Shown: positions 11,346-23,700, numbered from the stretch's first letter. The stretch is DNA of 64,000 nucleotides from Clarkia xantiana subsp. parviflora (GCA_036873135.1 JAPTYO010000018.1:6625503-6689502); one strand, 5' to 3'. Notes: generated by a model not told the origin, from the sequence alone. Program-made: numbers and translations.

Positions 11346-13166
11346 CCACTTAAGGCAAAACCACGCCACTTAAGGCGACTTAACATCGTGCACCACTTAA
11401 GGCGACTTTCATCGTGCACCACTTAAGGCGACATAACATCGTGCACCACTTAAGGCGACTTAATATCGTGCACCACTTAAGGCGACTTTCATCGTGCACC
11501 ACTTAAGGCAACTTTACATCGTGCACCACTTAAGGCGACTTAATATCGTGCACCACTGAAGGCGACTTTACATCGTGCACCACTTAAGGCGTCTTTTCAA
11601 CTTGCGCCACTTAAGGCGACTTAATATCGTGCACCACTGAAGGCGACTTTACATCGTGCACCACTTAAGGCGACTTTTTGATACTTAGAATAAATCTAAG
11701 GATCGTGCACCACTCAAGGCGACTTTTCTCGTGCACCACTTAAGGCGACTTTATATCGTGCACCACTTAAGGCGACTTTTCAACTTGCGCCACTTAAGGC
11801 GACTTAATATCGTGCACCACTGAAGGCGACTTTACATCGTGCACCACTTAAGGCGACTTTGACAATACTTAGAGTAAATCTAAGACTCACGCATCACTTA
11901 AGACGACTTAATCCCGTGCATCACTTAAGACGACTTAATCTCGTGCACCACTTAAGGCGACTTAATCTCGTGCACCACTTAAGGCGACTTAATCTCGTGC
12001 ACCACTTAAGGCGACTTTTCTCATGCATCACTTAAGACGACTTTTCAACTTGCGCCACTTAAGGCGACTTAATATCGTGCACCACTGAAGGCGACTTTAC
12101 ATCGTGCACCACTTAAGGCGACTTTTCCACCTGCGCCACTTAAGGCGACTTAATATCGTGCACCACTGAAGGCGACTTTATATCGTGCACCACTGAAGGC
12201 GACTTTATATCGTGCACCACTTAAGGCGACTTTTCAACTTGCGCCACTTAAGGCGACTTAATCTCGTGCACCACTTAAGGCGACTTAATCTCGTGCATCA
12301 CTTAAGACGACTTTTCTCATGCATCACTTAAGACGACTTTTCAACTTGCGCCACTTAAGGCGACTTAATATCGTGCACCACTGAAGGCGACTTTACATCG
12401 TGCACCACTTAAGGCGACTTTGACAATACTTAGAGTAAATCTAAGACTCACGCATCACTTAAGACGACTTAATCCCGTGCATCACTTAAGACGACTTAAT
12501 CTCGTGCACCACTTAAGGCGACTTAATCTCGTGCACCACTTAAGGCGACTTAATCTCGTGCACCACTTAAGGCGACTTTTCTCATGCATCACTTAAGACG
12601 ACTTTTCAACTTGCGCCACTTAAGGCGACTTAATATCGTGCACCACTGAAGGCGACTTTACATCGTGCACCACTTAAGGCGACTTTTCAACTTGCGCCAC
12701 TTAAGGTGACTTAATATCGTGCACCACTGAAGGCGACTTTACATCGTGCACCACTTAAGGCGACTTTTCCACCTGCGCCACTTAAGGCTACTTAATATCG
12801 TGCACCACTGAAGGCGACTTTATATCGTGCACCACTGAAGGCGACTTTATATCGTGCACCACTTAAGGCGACTTTTCAACTTGCGCCACTTAAGGCGACT
12901 TAATCTCGTGCACCACTTAAGGCGACTTAATCTCGTGCATCACTTAAGACGACTTTTCTCATGCATCACTTAAGACGACTTTTCAACTTGCGCCACTTAA
13001 GGCGACTTAATATCGTGCACCACTGAAGGCGACTTTACATCGTGCACCACTTAAGGCGACTTTTCAACTTGCGCCACTTAAGGCGACTTAATATCGTGCA
13101 CCACTTAAGGCGACTTTATCGGGCACCACTTAAGGCGACTTCATCGGGCACCACTTAAGGCGACTT
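11346..13166. repeat. E3 3'-UTR tandem array, about 27-bp monomer
   Basis: About 1.8 kb of head-to-tail units of the form CGTGCACCACTTAAGGCGACTTAATAT, roughly 65-70 copies. Variants are CTTAAG versus CTGAAG, and AATATC, CATC, CTC or CAACTTGCGC links. A larger repeat of about 561 bp is visible: the rare link GACAATACTTAGAGTAAAT occurs at 11861 and again at 12422, with the following units largely in the same order. The array starts right after the pol stop at 13170 on the minus strand. Confidence 0.95.
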
Positions 13167-13169
13167 TAT

Positions 13170-15133
13170 TCAAGCATGGTGTTTCTTCAAGTGTTCGCCA
13201 CTAAAAGAATGCTTCAACGTTCTGCCATCGAGGTCTTCCAACTTGTACGCATTTGGAGCTGGCATCCCCACGACCTTATAAGGTCCTTCCCATTTTGGTG
13301 ACATCTTGTTGATTCGATCCAAAAGGGTGAACTCGTTGCGACGCCAAACCAGCTCCCCGACGAAGAACTGTCGGGATTTCACTCGCCGATTGTAGTATCT
13401 GTCCGTCGCCAAACGCATTCGAGCTTGGACTTCATCGGCTTCCCGCCTCTTCTCTTCGAGTAAGTCCAAGTCCAGACGTCTCACTTCATCATTCGTCATA
13501 GGCTCGTAGTATCTCATCCGATGGGACGCCACAGCTACCTCCACAGGGGCGACAGCTTCCGTGCCATAAACAAGGCCAAACGGAGTCTCCCCCGTTGATC
13601 GTTTGGGTGTCGTTCTAACGGCCCAAAGCACGTTCTCCAGTTCGTTCAGCCACTTGCCCTTCAAAGCATAGACCCTCTTCTTGAGGCCGTCCATCACGAT
13701 TTTATTGGCTGACTCCACCTGGCCATTAGTCTGAGCATGTCGTACGGAGGCGGTCCGATGCTCAATGTTCAACTCCTCCAGATACTCCCTCACCTGAGAG
13801 CCGTTAAACGGTGGACCATTGTCGCTGATCACCACCTTGGGAATCCCGTATCTGGACACGATGTGGGTTTGGAGGAACTTGACGATCTGGTTCCCCGTTG
13901 TTCTGGCCAATGCCTTCGCCTCTATCCATTTCGAAAAATAATCGATTGCTACAAGTAAATACTTACATTGACCTTGTGCTTGTGGAAGTGGTCTCACCGA
14001 GTCGATGCCCCACTGCGCGAAGGGCCGCGCGCTCTTGATGGATGTCAGATTAGCGGCCGCAGCCACGATACTCGGGGCGTACCTCTGGCACGCGTCGCAG
14101 GATCGGACCATCGCCGTCGCTTCTTTGTTCATCGTGGGCCAATAATAGCCCAAATTCAGCACTTTCCTCATGATGGATCGAGCCCCTTCATGGCAAGCCG
14201 CGACCCCTTTGTGCACCTCCTTCAGAATCCGATTGGTGTCGGGTTCTGCCACACACTTCAAGTACGGAGTCGAGAACCAGCCCTTCTTGTATAGCTGATT
14301 ATCCAGCATTACATAATTGGCCGCGATCCGACGTATCCTGTCCGCTGCCACTTGATCATCGGGGACTGCCCCCGTAGTCAGGTACGCGACTATCAGGGTC
14401 ATCCAAGTGGGCTCCTCCTCCGATCCTGCTTCAATAGCACACACCTGCGTCGGGTCGGCGGTCGACAAGATCACCTTCTCCAAGAAGTGCACCTTCCGAT
14501 TTTCCTCCAGGGGTGCCCCCAAGGCAAATTTGCTCGAGGCATCTGCCTCCACGTTTTCCTCCCTCGGGATCGCCTCGATGTCGAAGCTTTTAAAGCTCTC
14601 CTTCAAGACTTGCACCTCGCGAAGGTACTTCCTCATCATTGGGCTCTTCGCCTCGTATCGCCCTTGGACCTGGTTCACAATCAGGACCGCATCACATTTC
14701 ACTCTCAAGTGAACAACTCCCGTACCTTTGGCAATTTTCAGGCCCATGACAAGATCCTCGTACTCAGCTTCGTTGTTCGTGGCCCTAAACGTTAAGGCCA
14801 AAGCATATCGAAGCGGAGCGGCTCACCTCCGCCTGGTGGTATCAGTACAAACCCTGCTCCCGATCCTTCTGATTGCTTCGCTATTTCTGGTTGCTCTGCT
14901 ATCGGGACCTCCATAGTTGCCCCCTCTACAGGACCCGCTTCTTCTAGATCGGGAGCTGTAGACTCTACTATAAAATCCGCCAACGCCTGGCCCTTAACAG
15001 CCGTTCTCGGAGCAAAGTGAATGCGGAACTCACTAAGCTCGACTGCCCATTTCACTAATCTCCCCGACGCATTAGGTCGGTTCAAAAAATGCTTCAAAGG
15101 TTGATTCGTCAACAAACATCCGCCATTTTCCAT
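13170..15133 (-). pseudogene. E3 RNase H fragments and integrase
   Basis: From the RT-deletion junction near 15110 the minus strand encodes the end of the first RNase H (LTNQPLKHFLNRP). Then comes an archaeal-type RNase H that has lost its start, including the catalytic YTDGSS; the frame runs from EQPEIAKQ straight to EGSGAGF. A 5-bp duplication near 14815 shifts frame. From 14801 the frame is open to 13170: rest of RNase H (FRATNNEAEYEDL), HHCC zinc site (CHEGARSI ... CDACQ), and the DDE core with D in WGIDSV, D in SDNGPPF and E in QVESANK. The C-terminus KWEGPYKVVG is complete, ending HLKKHHA. Integration of viral DNA is the family role. Confidence 0.9.
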
Positions 15134-17792
15134 TGCTCTTCTTCACCAGCACCGGGTTAGCAACCCAAGTCTGGAATCGGAGCACCTTGATAAACCCAGC
15201 ATCGAGCAACCTGCCCACCTCCTGCTGGATTGCAATCCTCTTGTCTGTGCCCATCGGACGCATTTTCTGTGTGATAGGCTTGATCGCGGGGTCTATCTTT
15301 AGCTCGTGTACGATCACATCGGGGCTGATTCCTGGCATATCGCTCGGGGACCAGGCAAACAGCTCCATGAACTCCTTCAACAACTCCACCAATTTTTGGG
15401 CTGTCTCCTCAGTCAGAGCAGACCCGATTTTCACCTTCCTCTGGGGTCCGTCGATCTCGACTTCTTTCAGATCTTCTACGGGGGCGGGACGCCCAAACTC
15501 TTCTCTGGGATCTGTGTCTGTCTGGAGGACAGTCATGGCCTCTCGCCTCCTCCTCCGGGTGGCATTAACATAGAATTTTTGGGAAGCCACCTGGTCGCCC
15601 TTGACCTCTCCGACTCTGTGGTCGGTCGGGAACTTCATCTTCTGGTGCACGGTCGAGGCAACCGCCATCAGAGGATTAATGGTGGTTCTCCCGATAATTG
15701 CATTGTAGGTCCCCGCGGAATCAACCACGACAAACTCCACGTTCCTCCTTTCTGATTTCCACCCGCTACCAAACTCCACTGGTAAGGTGATCACTCCTAG
15801 CGGGTAGGAGGTTGAGCCAGAGAACCCGACCATCGGGAAGTTTGCCTCCTTTAGATCTTTCTTCGTCTTCCCCATAGCTTCCAGCGCGTCCATGAATAGA
15901 ATGTCGGAGGAGCTCCCTCCGTTAATTAGAATTCTCTTCATCTCGAACCCGTCTATGTCCAAAGTTACTACTAAGGCATCGTCGTGCGGGGTCTCCACGC
16001 CTATGAGGTCTTCCGACGAGAAGGAGATTACCATCTCTTCTTTCAAGGTCCAAGATCGAGACCTCTTACCTAGCACCACTGCCGTAGGAATCCTAGAGGC
16101 GTAAACCTCTCGGGCGGATGAGGTATCACCTCCAGCAGAAAATCCTCCATGAATCACGTTGATGACTCGTCTTTCTTTGCGAACACCGGATGACTCTGGA
16201 TCAGTTCTCTTCTTTTTCGGGGACCGATCGCGGGATCGGGAACGGGACCGTGATCGGGACCGAGAGCGGGACCGGCATCGTTTGTCCCCAACGAACTCCT
16301 TGAGCTTTCCCTTCTGGATTAGCTTTTCAATCTCCTTCTTCAGCTCCCGACAGTGATTGGTGTCGTGGCCATTTGCGCGGTGAAATCGACAGTAGCGATC
16401 TGTGCGAGACCCCAGGAATTCTCCATCTTTCTTCGGGGGGTACCTGGAGATACCTTGTCGTTCCATGACTGTCAGCACTTCCGCCATGGAGCAGTTGAGA
16501 GGAATGTCAAAATCCTCCCGCTTATCCTTCCTTGAAGAACGTCTGTCGTCCCTTCGATCCGGACGACCTCGATTCTTGCCACTGTCGGGTTTACCCTTTG
16601 ACTTACGATCGTCGAAAGGTTTACTCGACTGCTTCCCCTTGTTCGACTTTGGGGGTTCTAGTTCTCCCGCGGCTATCTTTGACTCCTGGACATCGATCTG
16701 CCGCTTCACCCTCTTCTGCAATGCCTCCATATTCCACACAGCCTTCTCAGCCACGCTGTGCATCAAGTCGGAGCCATAGGGGGCTTTCAGGTTCCGAATG
16801 AAGGTGCGGATGGTTTCACCCTCCGAGATTTCTTCATCTATCTCTGCTACGCTGGCTGTGTACCGCTGGTAATAATGAGCCAGCGATTCGTCGGGCCTCT
16901 GCACCACCTGGGTCAAGGACCTCACGCTCTTCAATAAACGCCTCCGACCCTGGTACTGTTGAATGAATCGGTCGTGCATGTCTGCCCAGCAAGTGATGCA
17001 GCCTGGGGGCAGACTAAAGAACCAAGTCAGGGCCCTTTCTCCCAATGTGTTCGGGAACAACGTACACACTATGTCTTCACTTGGGGCTCTTCCCAGACAC
17101 GCCATAAGGTGCTTCTGGACGTGGCGAACTGGATCTCCTTCGCCATCATACTCCTTTATCGTGGGGATGCCTAGCCCAGGCGGGGCTAGGGTGTCAATGA
17201 GTCGGGGGACGAAGGGATGAGTGGATCGATCCCTCAGTTCCGACACCAGCGGCTTCTGTTCTCCCATACAGATGTTCACGATTTTTACCACCTGGTCGGG
17301 AGTGATGGGACCATTCAGGGGAATGGTCCTGTGCTGTATTGGTCCTGGCCCATCAACCACGAACCTTTCCGGCTGACCAGTTGCCCTGCCTCTGTCCTGG
17401 CCTCGGGGCGGGGCTTCCTGTGCGTTCCGACCCTCTGTCGGCAGGGTCGCTTCCTCAAACGGGGGCATCTCCTCCTGCCTCCTCGCAGCCTCTCTTCGAT
17501 CCAAGAGAGCCTCTACAGCCGCCAGAAACATGGGCATGGCCTCTGCCACGGCCTTCGTCAAATCTGCAGCTGGGGGAGCCTCCTGTCCCCTGTTGTCCTG
17601 GTGCTGAGGGGCAACATCTTCGGGATGCGATCCATTGTGCCCTCCTGTCTGGGAGAGCTCAGCCGGAGGGTGGTTCTGGTTTTCCTCTTGTTCTGGTACT
17701 GAATTCAGATTCGTTGCAGCAGGGTGACGGGAACCACCGGATTGTCCCTGTCTTCTGTTCTTGCCAGCCGCCATTGATCGAGTAAAAGGCAT
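15072..17792 (-). pseudogene. E3 gag-PR with RT deleted
   Basis: I take the start at ATG 17792 (MPFTRSMAAGKN), about 20 bases beyond the primer site, because frames extending upstream cross the LTR. Domains: acidic/polar N-terminus, capsid-like gag (HPFVPRL ... FFSLPPG ... EGETIRTFIRNL), zinc knuckle YCRFHRANGHDTNHC (CX2HX4HX4C), an Arg-Ser repeat (about 16215-16285), then protease (about 16000-15600). The PR active-site motif is NGGSSSD instead of DGGSSSD (near 15915), so the catalytic Asp is lost. The frame reaches the RT start (NGKWRMFVDE), then jumps to the end of RNase H. Compared with E2 about 950 bp are missing, including YVDD. Confidence 0.9.
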
Positions 17793-17811
17793 ATCAGCTT
17801 TTTGTTTGATT

Positions 17812-17828
17812 CCCACAGACGGCGCCAA
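17812..17828 (-). other. Primer-binding site of E3
   Basis: The minus strand reads TTGGCGCCGTCTGTGGG, adjoining the 5' LTR edge. It is identical to the E2 site and close to those of E4 and E5. The cognate tRNA is not certain from sequence alone. Confidence 0.9.
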
Positions 17829-18522
17829 TGTTGGATCACGGTGGAACTCCGGTACGGACTTTGACGGCAATCCTAGCTCCTTTGCTCCACGCAATCCTGC
17901 AAGAGGGGATAGACCGGGCGGTGACCCAGAATCCCTCTCCGATGCTTAAATGAGTATCTCGTATGACTGGCAAGTAATAAACTCAGAGTGTATTCAACTC
18001 AACGTAAGTCTTTCTGAGGTGATCTCCTGCCCTTTTATAGGCAAAGAGATGCCTCAGGTACCTGGCGAACCGTTGGGGGTGGTTAGCCCGTATCCCGCGT
18101 ATCTCGGATGTGATCTCGCGTATCTCAGCCATGCCCCGCGTATCTCGGCCACGCTCCGTGTATCTTAACCACGTTCCGCGTATCTCGGCCACGCCCCGCG
18201 TATCTTGGCCTTATCCTCTGATAACGAGTCCCGACTTCTGTCGGGGACTCCAGAGTTGTTTCGTTGTGTCACCGCTCGGGGCCCCTTGTCATCGTGACAG
18301 GGCCAATCATTCTCAGGGATTCATCATCGGGGCCTACTTAAAGGCTTCTCATCGGGAGCTTCTAGCTCAGCTGTCGGGACCGACTCTGTCGGGACCTTGC
18401 CTCGTCGGGACTCCCTTCGTCGGGACCCTTCTCCTTAGGTCATCTTGACCTTAATTTTGGGCCTGGTAGGCCTGTTTGCCGTTTCCTCCCCGTTAAAGGG
18501 CCACGCATTGTCGAATCCATCA
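17829..18522 (-). mobile_element. E3 5' LTR
   Basis: This is the 694-bp partner of 10317-11010, with five base differences seen by eye. It has the same minus-strand TATAAAAG box, U3 repeats and leader box. Its outer edge is followed by target duplication copy GTCCC (18523-18527). Confidence 0.95.
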
Positions 18523-18527
18523 GTCCC

Positions 18528-19260
18528 GATTACCATTGCACCACTTAAGGTGAATTAACTACGCCACTTAAGGAAATTTGATCATATCACTTAGAGGAAT
18601 TTCAACGCGTCACTTAAGACATTTTACCCACACCACTTAAGGCGATTTAATCGTGCCTCTTAAGGCAACTTATCCACACCACTTAAGGCGATTTAATCGT
18701 GCCATTTAAGGCGGAACCACGCCACTTAAGGTGATTTAATCATGCCACTTAAGGCAACTTATCCACACCACTTAAGGAGATTTAATCATGCCACTTAAGG
18801 CGGAACCACGCCACTTTAGGCGATTTAATCGTGCCACTTAAGGCAACTTATCTACACCACTTAAGGCGATTTAATCGTGCCATTTAAGGCGGAACCACGC
18901 CACTTAAGGCGATTTAATTGTGCCACTTAGGCAACTTATCTACACCACTTAAGGCGATTTAATCGTGCCACTTAAGGCAACTTATCTACACCACTTAAGG
19001 CGATTTAATCGTGCCACTTAAGGCGTAGCCACGCCACTTAAGGCGATTTAATTGTGCCACTTAAGTCAACTTATCTACACCACTTAAGGCGACATAATTG
19101 GAAGCAACCTCTTTATTCATTGATGGCCCAACTTGCACCACTGAAGGCGACTTAATAAACAATTTGCACCACTGAAGGCGACTTAATAAATAACTTGCAC
19201 CACTGAAGGCGACTTAACAAATAACTTGCACCACTGAAGGCGACTTAATATCAAACATGA
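18528..19260. repeat. E2 3'-UTR tandem array
   Basis: Units of about 25-27 bp such as CCACTTAAGGCGATTTAATCGTG and GCAACTTATCTACACCACTT run from 18536 to 19095. Related units GCACCACTGAAGGCGACTTAA follow at 19133-19255. The monomer is a relative of the E3 array, sharing CACTTAAGGCGA, but the E2 array is shorter and more degenerate. Its right edge overlaps the end of the E2 pol frame. Confidence 0.9.
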
Positions 19261-20737
19261 CATCGAGGTCTTCCAACTTATACGCATTCCGAGCTGGCAT
19301 CCCCACAACCTTATAAGGCCCTTCCCATTTTGGTGACATCTTTTTGATCCGATCCAAAAGGGTAAACTCGTTCCGACGCCAGACCATTTCCCCGACAAAG
19401 AACTGTCAAGACTTGACCCGTCGATTATAATATCGGGCTGTTGCCAAGCGCATCCGAGCCTGAGCCTCCTCGGCACTCCGCCTCTTCTCTTCGACCAAGT
19501 CCAAGTTCATACGCCTCATTTCATCATTCGAGAGAGGTTCGTAATACCTCGTCTGATGGGATGCCACAGCTATTTCGACGGGAGCAACTGCCTCCGTGCC
19601 ATAGACGAGGCCAAACAGAGTCTCCCAGGTCGATCGTTTGTGTGTTGTTCTAACAGCCCAAAGTACATTTTCCAGCTCGTCCAGCCATTTGCCCTTCAAG
19701 GCATGGACCCTCTTCTTCAGGCCGTCCATCACGATCTTGTTGGCTGACTCCACTTGTCAATTGGTTTGAGCATGACGGACAGAAGCTGTCCGATTATCAA
19801 TTTTCAGTTCCTCCAAGTATTCCTTCCACTGGGCCCCGTTAAACGGAGGGTCATTATCGCTGATCACCACCTTGGGGATCCTGTATCGGGATATGATATG
19901 CGTCTGGAGGAATTTGAGGACATGGTTCCCCGTTGTCTTGGCCAATGCCTTGGCTTCTATCCATTTCGAAAAATAATCAATAGCCACAGCTAAATATCGA
20001 CACTGACCTTTTGCAACTGGAAGGGGTCCCACCAAGTCGATTCCCCATTGCGAGAAGGGCCAAGCACTCTTGATGGACGTCAAATCGGCAGCTAGAGCCA
20101 CGATGTTCGGGGCGTACTTCTGGCAAGCGTCACAGGATCGGACTAGCATCGTTGCCTCCTTGTTCATTGAGGGCCAGTAATAGCCCAAGTTCAACACTTT
20201 CCTCACGATGGATCGGGCACCTTCATGACAGGCCAAATATCCTTCGTGTACCTCCCTAAGGATCCGACCTGTGTCGGGCTCGGCCACGCATTTCAGATAA
20301 GGAGTTAAATACCCCTTTTTGTACAGCTGATTGTCCACCATCACATAATTTGGCGCGATTCGGCGTATTTTGCCGGCTGCTACATCATCATCGGGGACTG
20401 CCCCCGTAGTCAGATACGCGGCTATTAGGGTCATCCAAGTGGGCTCCTCCGATCCGATCTCAATGGCACAAAACTCCGACTGATCGGTGGTTGACAGGAT
20501 CGCCTTCTCCAAGAAATGCACCTTCCGACTTTCATCGAGGGGTGCCCCCAAGGCGAACTTGCTCAAGGCATCTGCTTCCACATTATCCTCCCTCGGGATC
20601 ACTTCAATATCGAAGCTCTTGAAACTCTCCTTCAGGGTTTGCACCTCCCGAAGGTATTTATTCATCATCGGGCTCTTTGCTTCATATCGCCCCTGGACTT
20701 GGTTCACGATCAGGCTAGCATCACACTTCACCTTCAT
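19214..20737 (-). pseudogene. E2 RNase H end and integrase
   Basis: The minus-strand frame reads the rest of archaeal-type RNase H, then integrase: HHCC zinc site (VHEGYLACHEGA ... CDACQKY), DDE core (D in WGIDLVGP, D in SDNDPPF, E in QVESANK) and C-terminal KWEGPYKVVG. Two nonsense codons interrupt it: TGA at 19754-19756, just before QVESANK, and TGA at 19403-19405 after VKS. The end differs from E3: after KLEDLD the frame enters the tandem array and stops at a TAA inside a repeat unit (about 19214). A deletion of about 65 bp at 20735 removes NEAEYEDLVMGLK-like residues and shifts frame relative to the upstream part. Confidence 0.9.
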
Positions 20738-23700
20738 TGTTGGTGGCCCTAAATGTCAGGGCCAAGGCATATCGGATGGGCTCGCCTCCGTCTGGTGGTA
20801 TCAGTATGAAACCTGCTCCCGATCCTTCTGAATTTGAGGAGCCATCGGTGTACATCTCCCAAGTATTTTCGACGTCGGGCTGTTCTGACTGCTCTGTTGT
20901 CGGGACCTCCATGGTTGCCCCCTCTACAGGGCCCGCTTCTTCTAGATCGGGGGCTGTAGACTCTGCTATGAAATCCGCCAACGCCTGGCCCTTAATAGCC
21001 GTTCTCGGAGCAAAGTGAATGCGGAACTCACTAAGCTCGACTGCCCATTTCACTAATCTCCCCGACGCATCAGGTCGGTTCAAAAAATGTTTCAAGGGCT
21101 GATTCGTCAAAACGGTAATCTCATGCGCGTGGAAGTAGGGCCTCAGCTTCCGAGCAGTAACAATCAACGCATAGAGATACTTCTCAACGGAGGGATAATT
21201 CATTTCAGACCTGGCGAGTGCCTTGCTTACATAATAGACGGGGACTTGGCTACCCTCTACAATTTTCACTAAGACAGAGCTAACAGCAAATTCAGAAACA
21301 GCCAAATAAAGATAGAGTGGCTCGCCTGGGATGGGCTTCGCCAACGGCGGGAGGGTGCGGAGGTGCTGCTTGAGTGCCTGGAACGCCTCTTCGCACTTGG
21401 CAGTCCACTCAAACTTCTTATTGGCCCTTAACACTTCAAAAAATGGCATGGATCGGTCGCTTGCCTTGGACAGGAAGCGACTCATCGCGGCCAATCGACC
21501 GTTCAGCACCTGCACCTCCCGATGGTTCGTCGGGGACTTCATCTCCTCGATCGCGTTCAGCTTCTCAGGATTTACTTCGATTCCCCTCTGGCTCACAATA
21601 AAGCCCAGGAACTTCCCTGAGTGCACTCCGAAGGCGCACTTGGTCGGATTCAGGCGAACTTGATGAAGCCTCATCCGCTCGAACGCTGTGGCTAAGTTGT
21701 GAACATGATCCTCAACCTGTCGGGACTTCACCAGCATGTCGTCCACATAGGCCTCCATTGTTTTCCCCAACATGTCCCCGAACAGCTTGTTCACCATCCT
21801 CTGATAAGTTGCACCTGCATTGATCAGTCCAAAGGGCATAACATCATAATGATAGATGTCACTATCAGCATAAAAGGCGGTGTGAGGGGCATCCTCCTTA
21901 GACATCTTGATCTGTTTGTAACCAGAGTATGCATCCATAAAGCTCATCAACTCATGTCCCGATGTGGCATCCACCAACTGGTCGATCCTCGGGAGGGGAT
22001 AGCAATCTTTCGGGCATGCTTTGTTCAGGTCGCGGAAATCCACGCACATCCGCCACTTGCCATTGCTCTTCTTCACCAGGACTGGGTTGGCAACCCAGGT
22101 TTGGAATCGGAGCTCCTTAATAAATCCAGCATCGAGCAACCTGCCCACCTCCTGCTGGATCGCGATCTTCTTGTCGGCACCCATCGAGCGACTTCTCTGT
22201 GTGATCGGCTTGATCGCGGGATCAATCTTCAGCTCGTGAGTAATTACATCGGGGCTGATTCCTGGCATGTCGCTCGGGGACCAAGCAAACAGCTCCTTGA
22301 ACTCCTTCAGCAAATCAATCAGTTCTCGGGCCGTCTCCTCCGACAGAGCGGACCCGATTTTCACCTTTCTTTGAGGTCCATCGATCTCGACCTCCTTCAA
22401 ATCTTCCATCGGGGCGGGACGCCCAAACTCCTCTCGGGGATCAGCGTCAGTCTGGAAAACATTCATAGCCTCCCGATTCCTCCTTCGGGTGGCATTGACA
22501 TAGCACCTCCTGGAAGCTATCTGATCGCCCTGGACCTCCCCGATTCTTTGGTCAGTCGGGAACTTCAGCTTCTGATGGACAGTTGAGGCAACTGCCCCCA
22601 GTGGGTTGATGGTAGTCCTTCCGATAATGGCGTTGTAGGTCCCCGCGGACTTGACCACCACGAATTCAACGTTCCTCTTCTCCGACTTCCAGCCACTACC
22701 GAATTCAACCGGTAAAGTAATCATCCCCACCGGGTAAGAAGTAGAGCCAGAAAATCCGACCATAGGGAAGTCTGCAGGCTTCAGGTCCTTCTTGGTTTTT
22801 CCCATGGCCTCCAGTGCATCTATGAACAGAATATCGGAGGAGCTCTCTCCATCAATCAGGATTCGCTTCATCTCGTACCCATCCACGTTTAGGGTCACGA
22901 CCAAAGCATCATCGTGCGGGGTCTCCACGCCTATCAGGTCCTCCGGTGAGAAGGGAATCACCATTTCTTCTTTCGGAGTCCCATTTCGGGCCCTCTTGCC
23001 CAGCACCATAGCAATGGGAATCCGAGAAGCATAGACCTCCCGAGCTGCCGTAGTATCTCCTCCTGCAGCAAGTCCTCCGTGAATCACATTAATAGTTCCC
23101 CGCTTCTCCTTGCGGGCATTGGAAGACTCGGGCTTATCCTTCTTCAAGGATCGACCACGGGATCGGGAACGGGACCGCGATCGGGACCGGGAACGGGATC
23201 GGCCACGTTGTCCAGCCACAAATTCCTTGAGCTTCCCCTTCTGGATCAGCTTCTCAATCTCTTTCTTCAACTCCCGACAATGGTTAGTGTCGTGACCGTT
23301 GGCACGGTGAAAGCGACAATAACCATCAGTGCGGGCTCCCATGGACTCTCCATCTTTTTTCGGGGGATACCTGGCGATACCATGTCGGTCCATCACCGCC
23401 AGCACAGCACCCATGGAACAAATGAGAGGGGTGTAGTGGTCCTCCCGCTTGTCCGACCTCGAGGAACGCTTGTCTTCCTTCCGATCGGGACGACCTTGAC
23501 CCCGACTGTTCTCGGGTTTATCTTTCCTCCTGCGATCGTCCGAGGGTTTGAACGACTGCTTCCCCTTGTTTGATTTTGGAGGGTCGAGGTCTCTGGCAGC
23601 TATCTTCGACTCCTGGAAGTCGATTTGCTGCTTCACCCTCTTCTGCAACGCCTCCATGTTCCACACAGCCTTCTCAGCCACGCTGTGCATCAGGTCGGAA

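Larger units (their letters stand above)
10317..18522 (-). mobile_element. E3: RT-deleted Retand-like element inserted in E2
   Basis: Two 694-bp LTRs (10317-11010 and 17829-18522) differ at only five positions that I can find by eye, all substitutions. The target duplication GTCCC is perfect. The primer site (17812-17828) and PPT (11011-11024) give minus orientation. Gag and PR are present and the integrase frame is long and open. RT with most of the first RNase H, part of the second RNase H, and nearly all of the antisense gene are deleted. The element is clearly a sister of E2. Confidence 0.95.

Noticed and set aside
11346..13166. Regular repeats that could suggest a CRISPR array
   Set aside because: There are no unique spacers: the units are head-to-tail variants of one 27-bp monomer inside a plant retrotransposon 3'-UTR.
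16159..16356. Plus-strand Arg-Asp-rich frame
   Set aside because: It is the complement of the RS-repeat codons of E3 gag.
21699..22586. Plus-strand open frame of 295 codons
   Set aside because: It is the complement of the E2 PR/RT coding strand, which carries clear RT motifs; the plus-strand translation resembles nothing and lacks family conservation.
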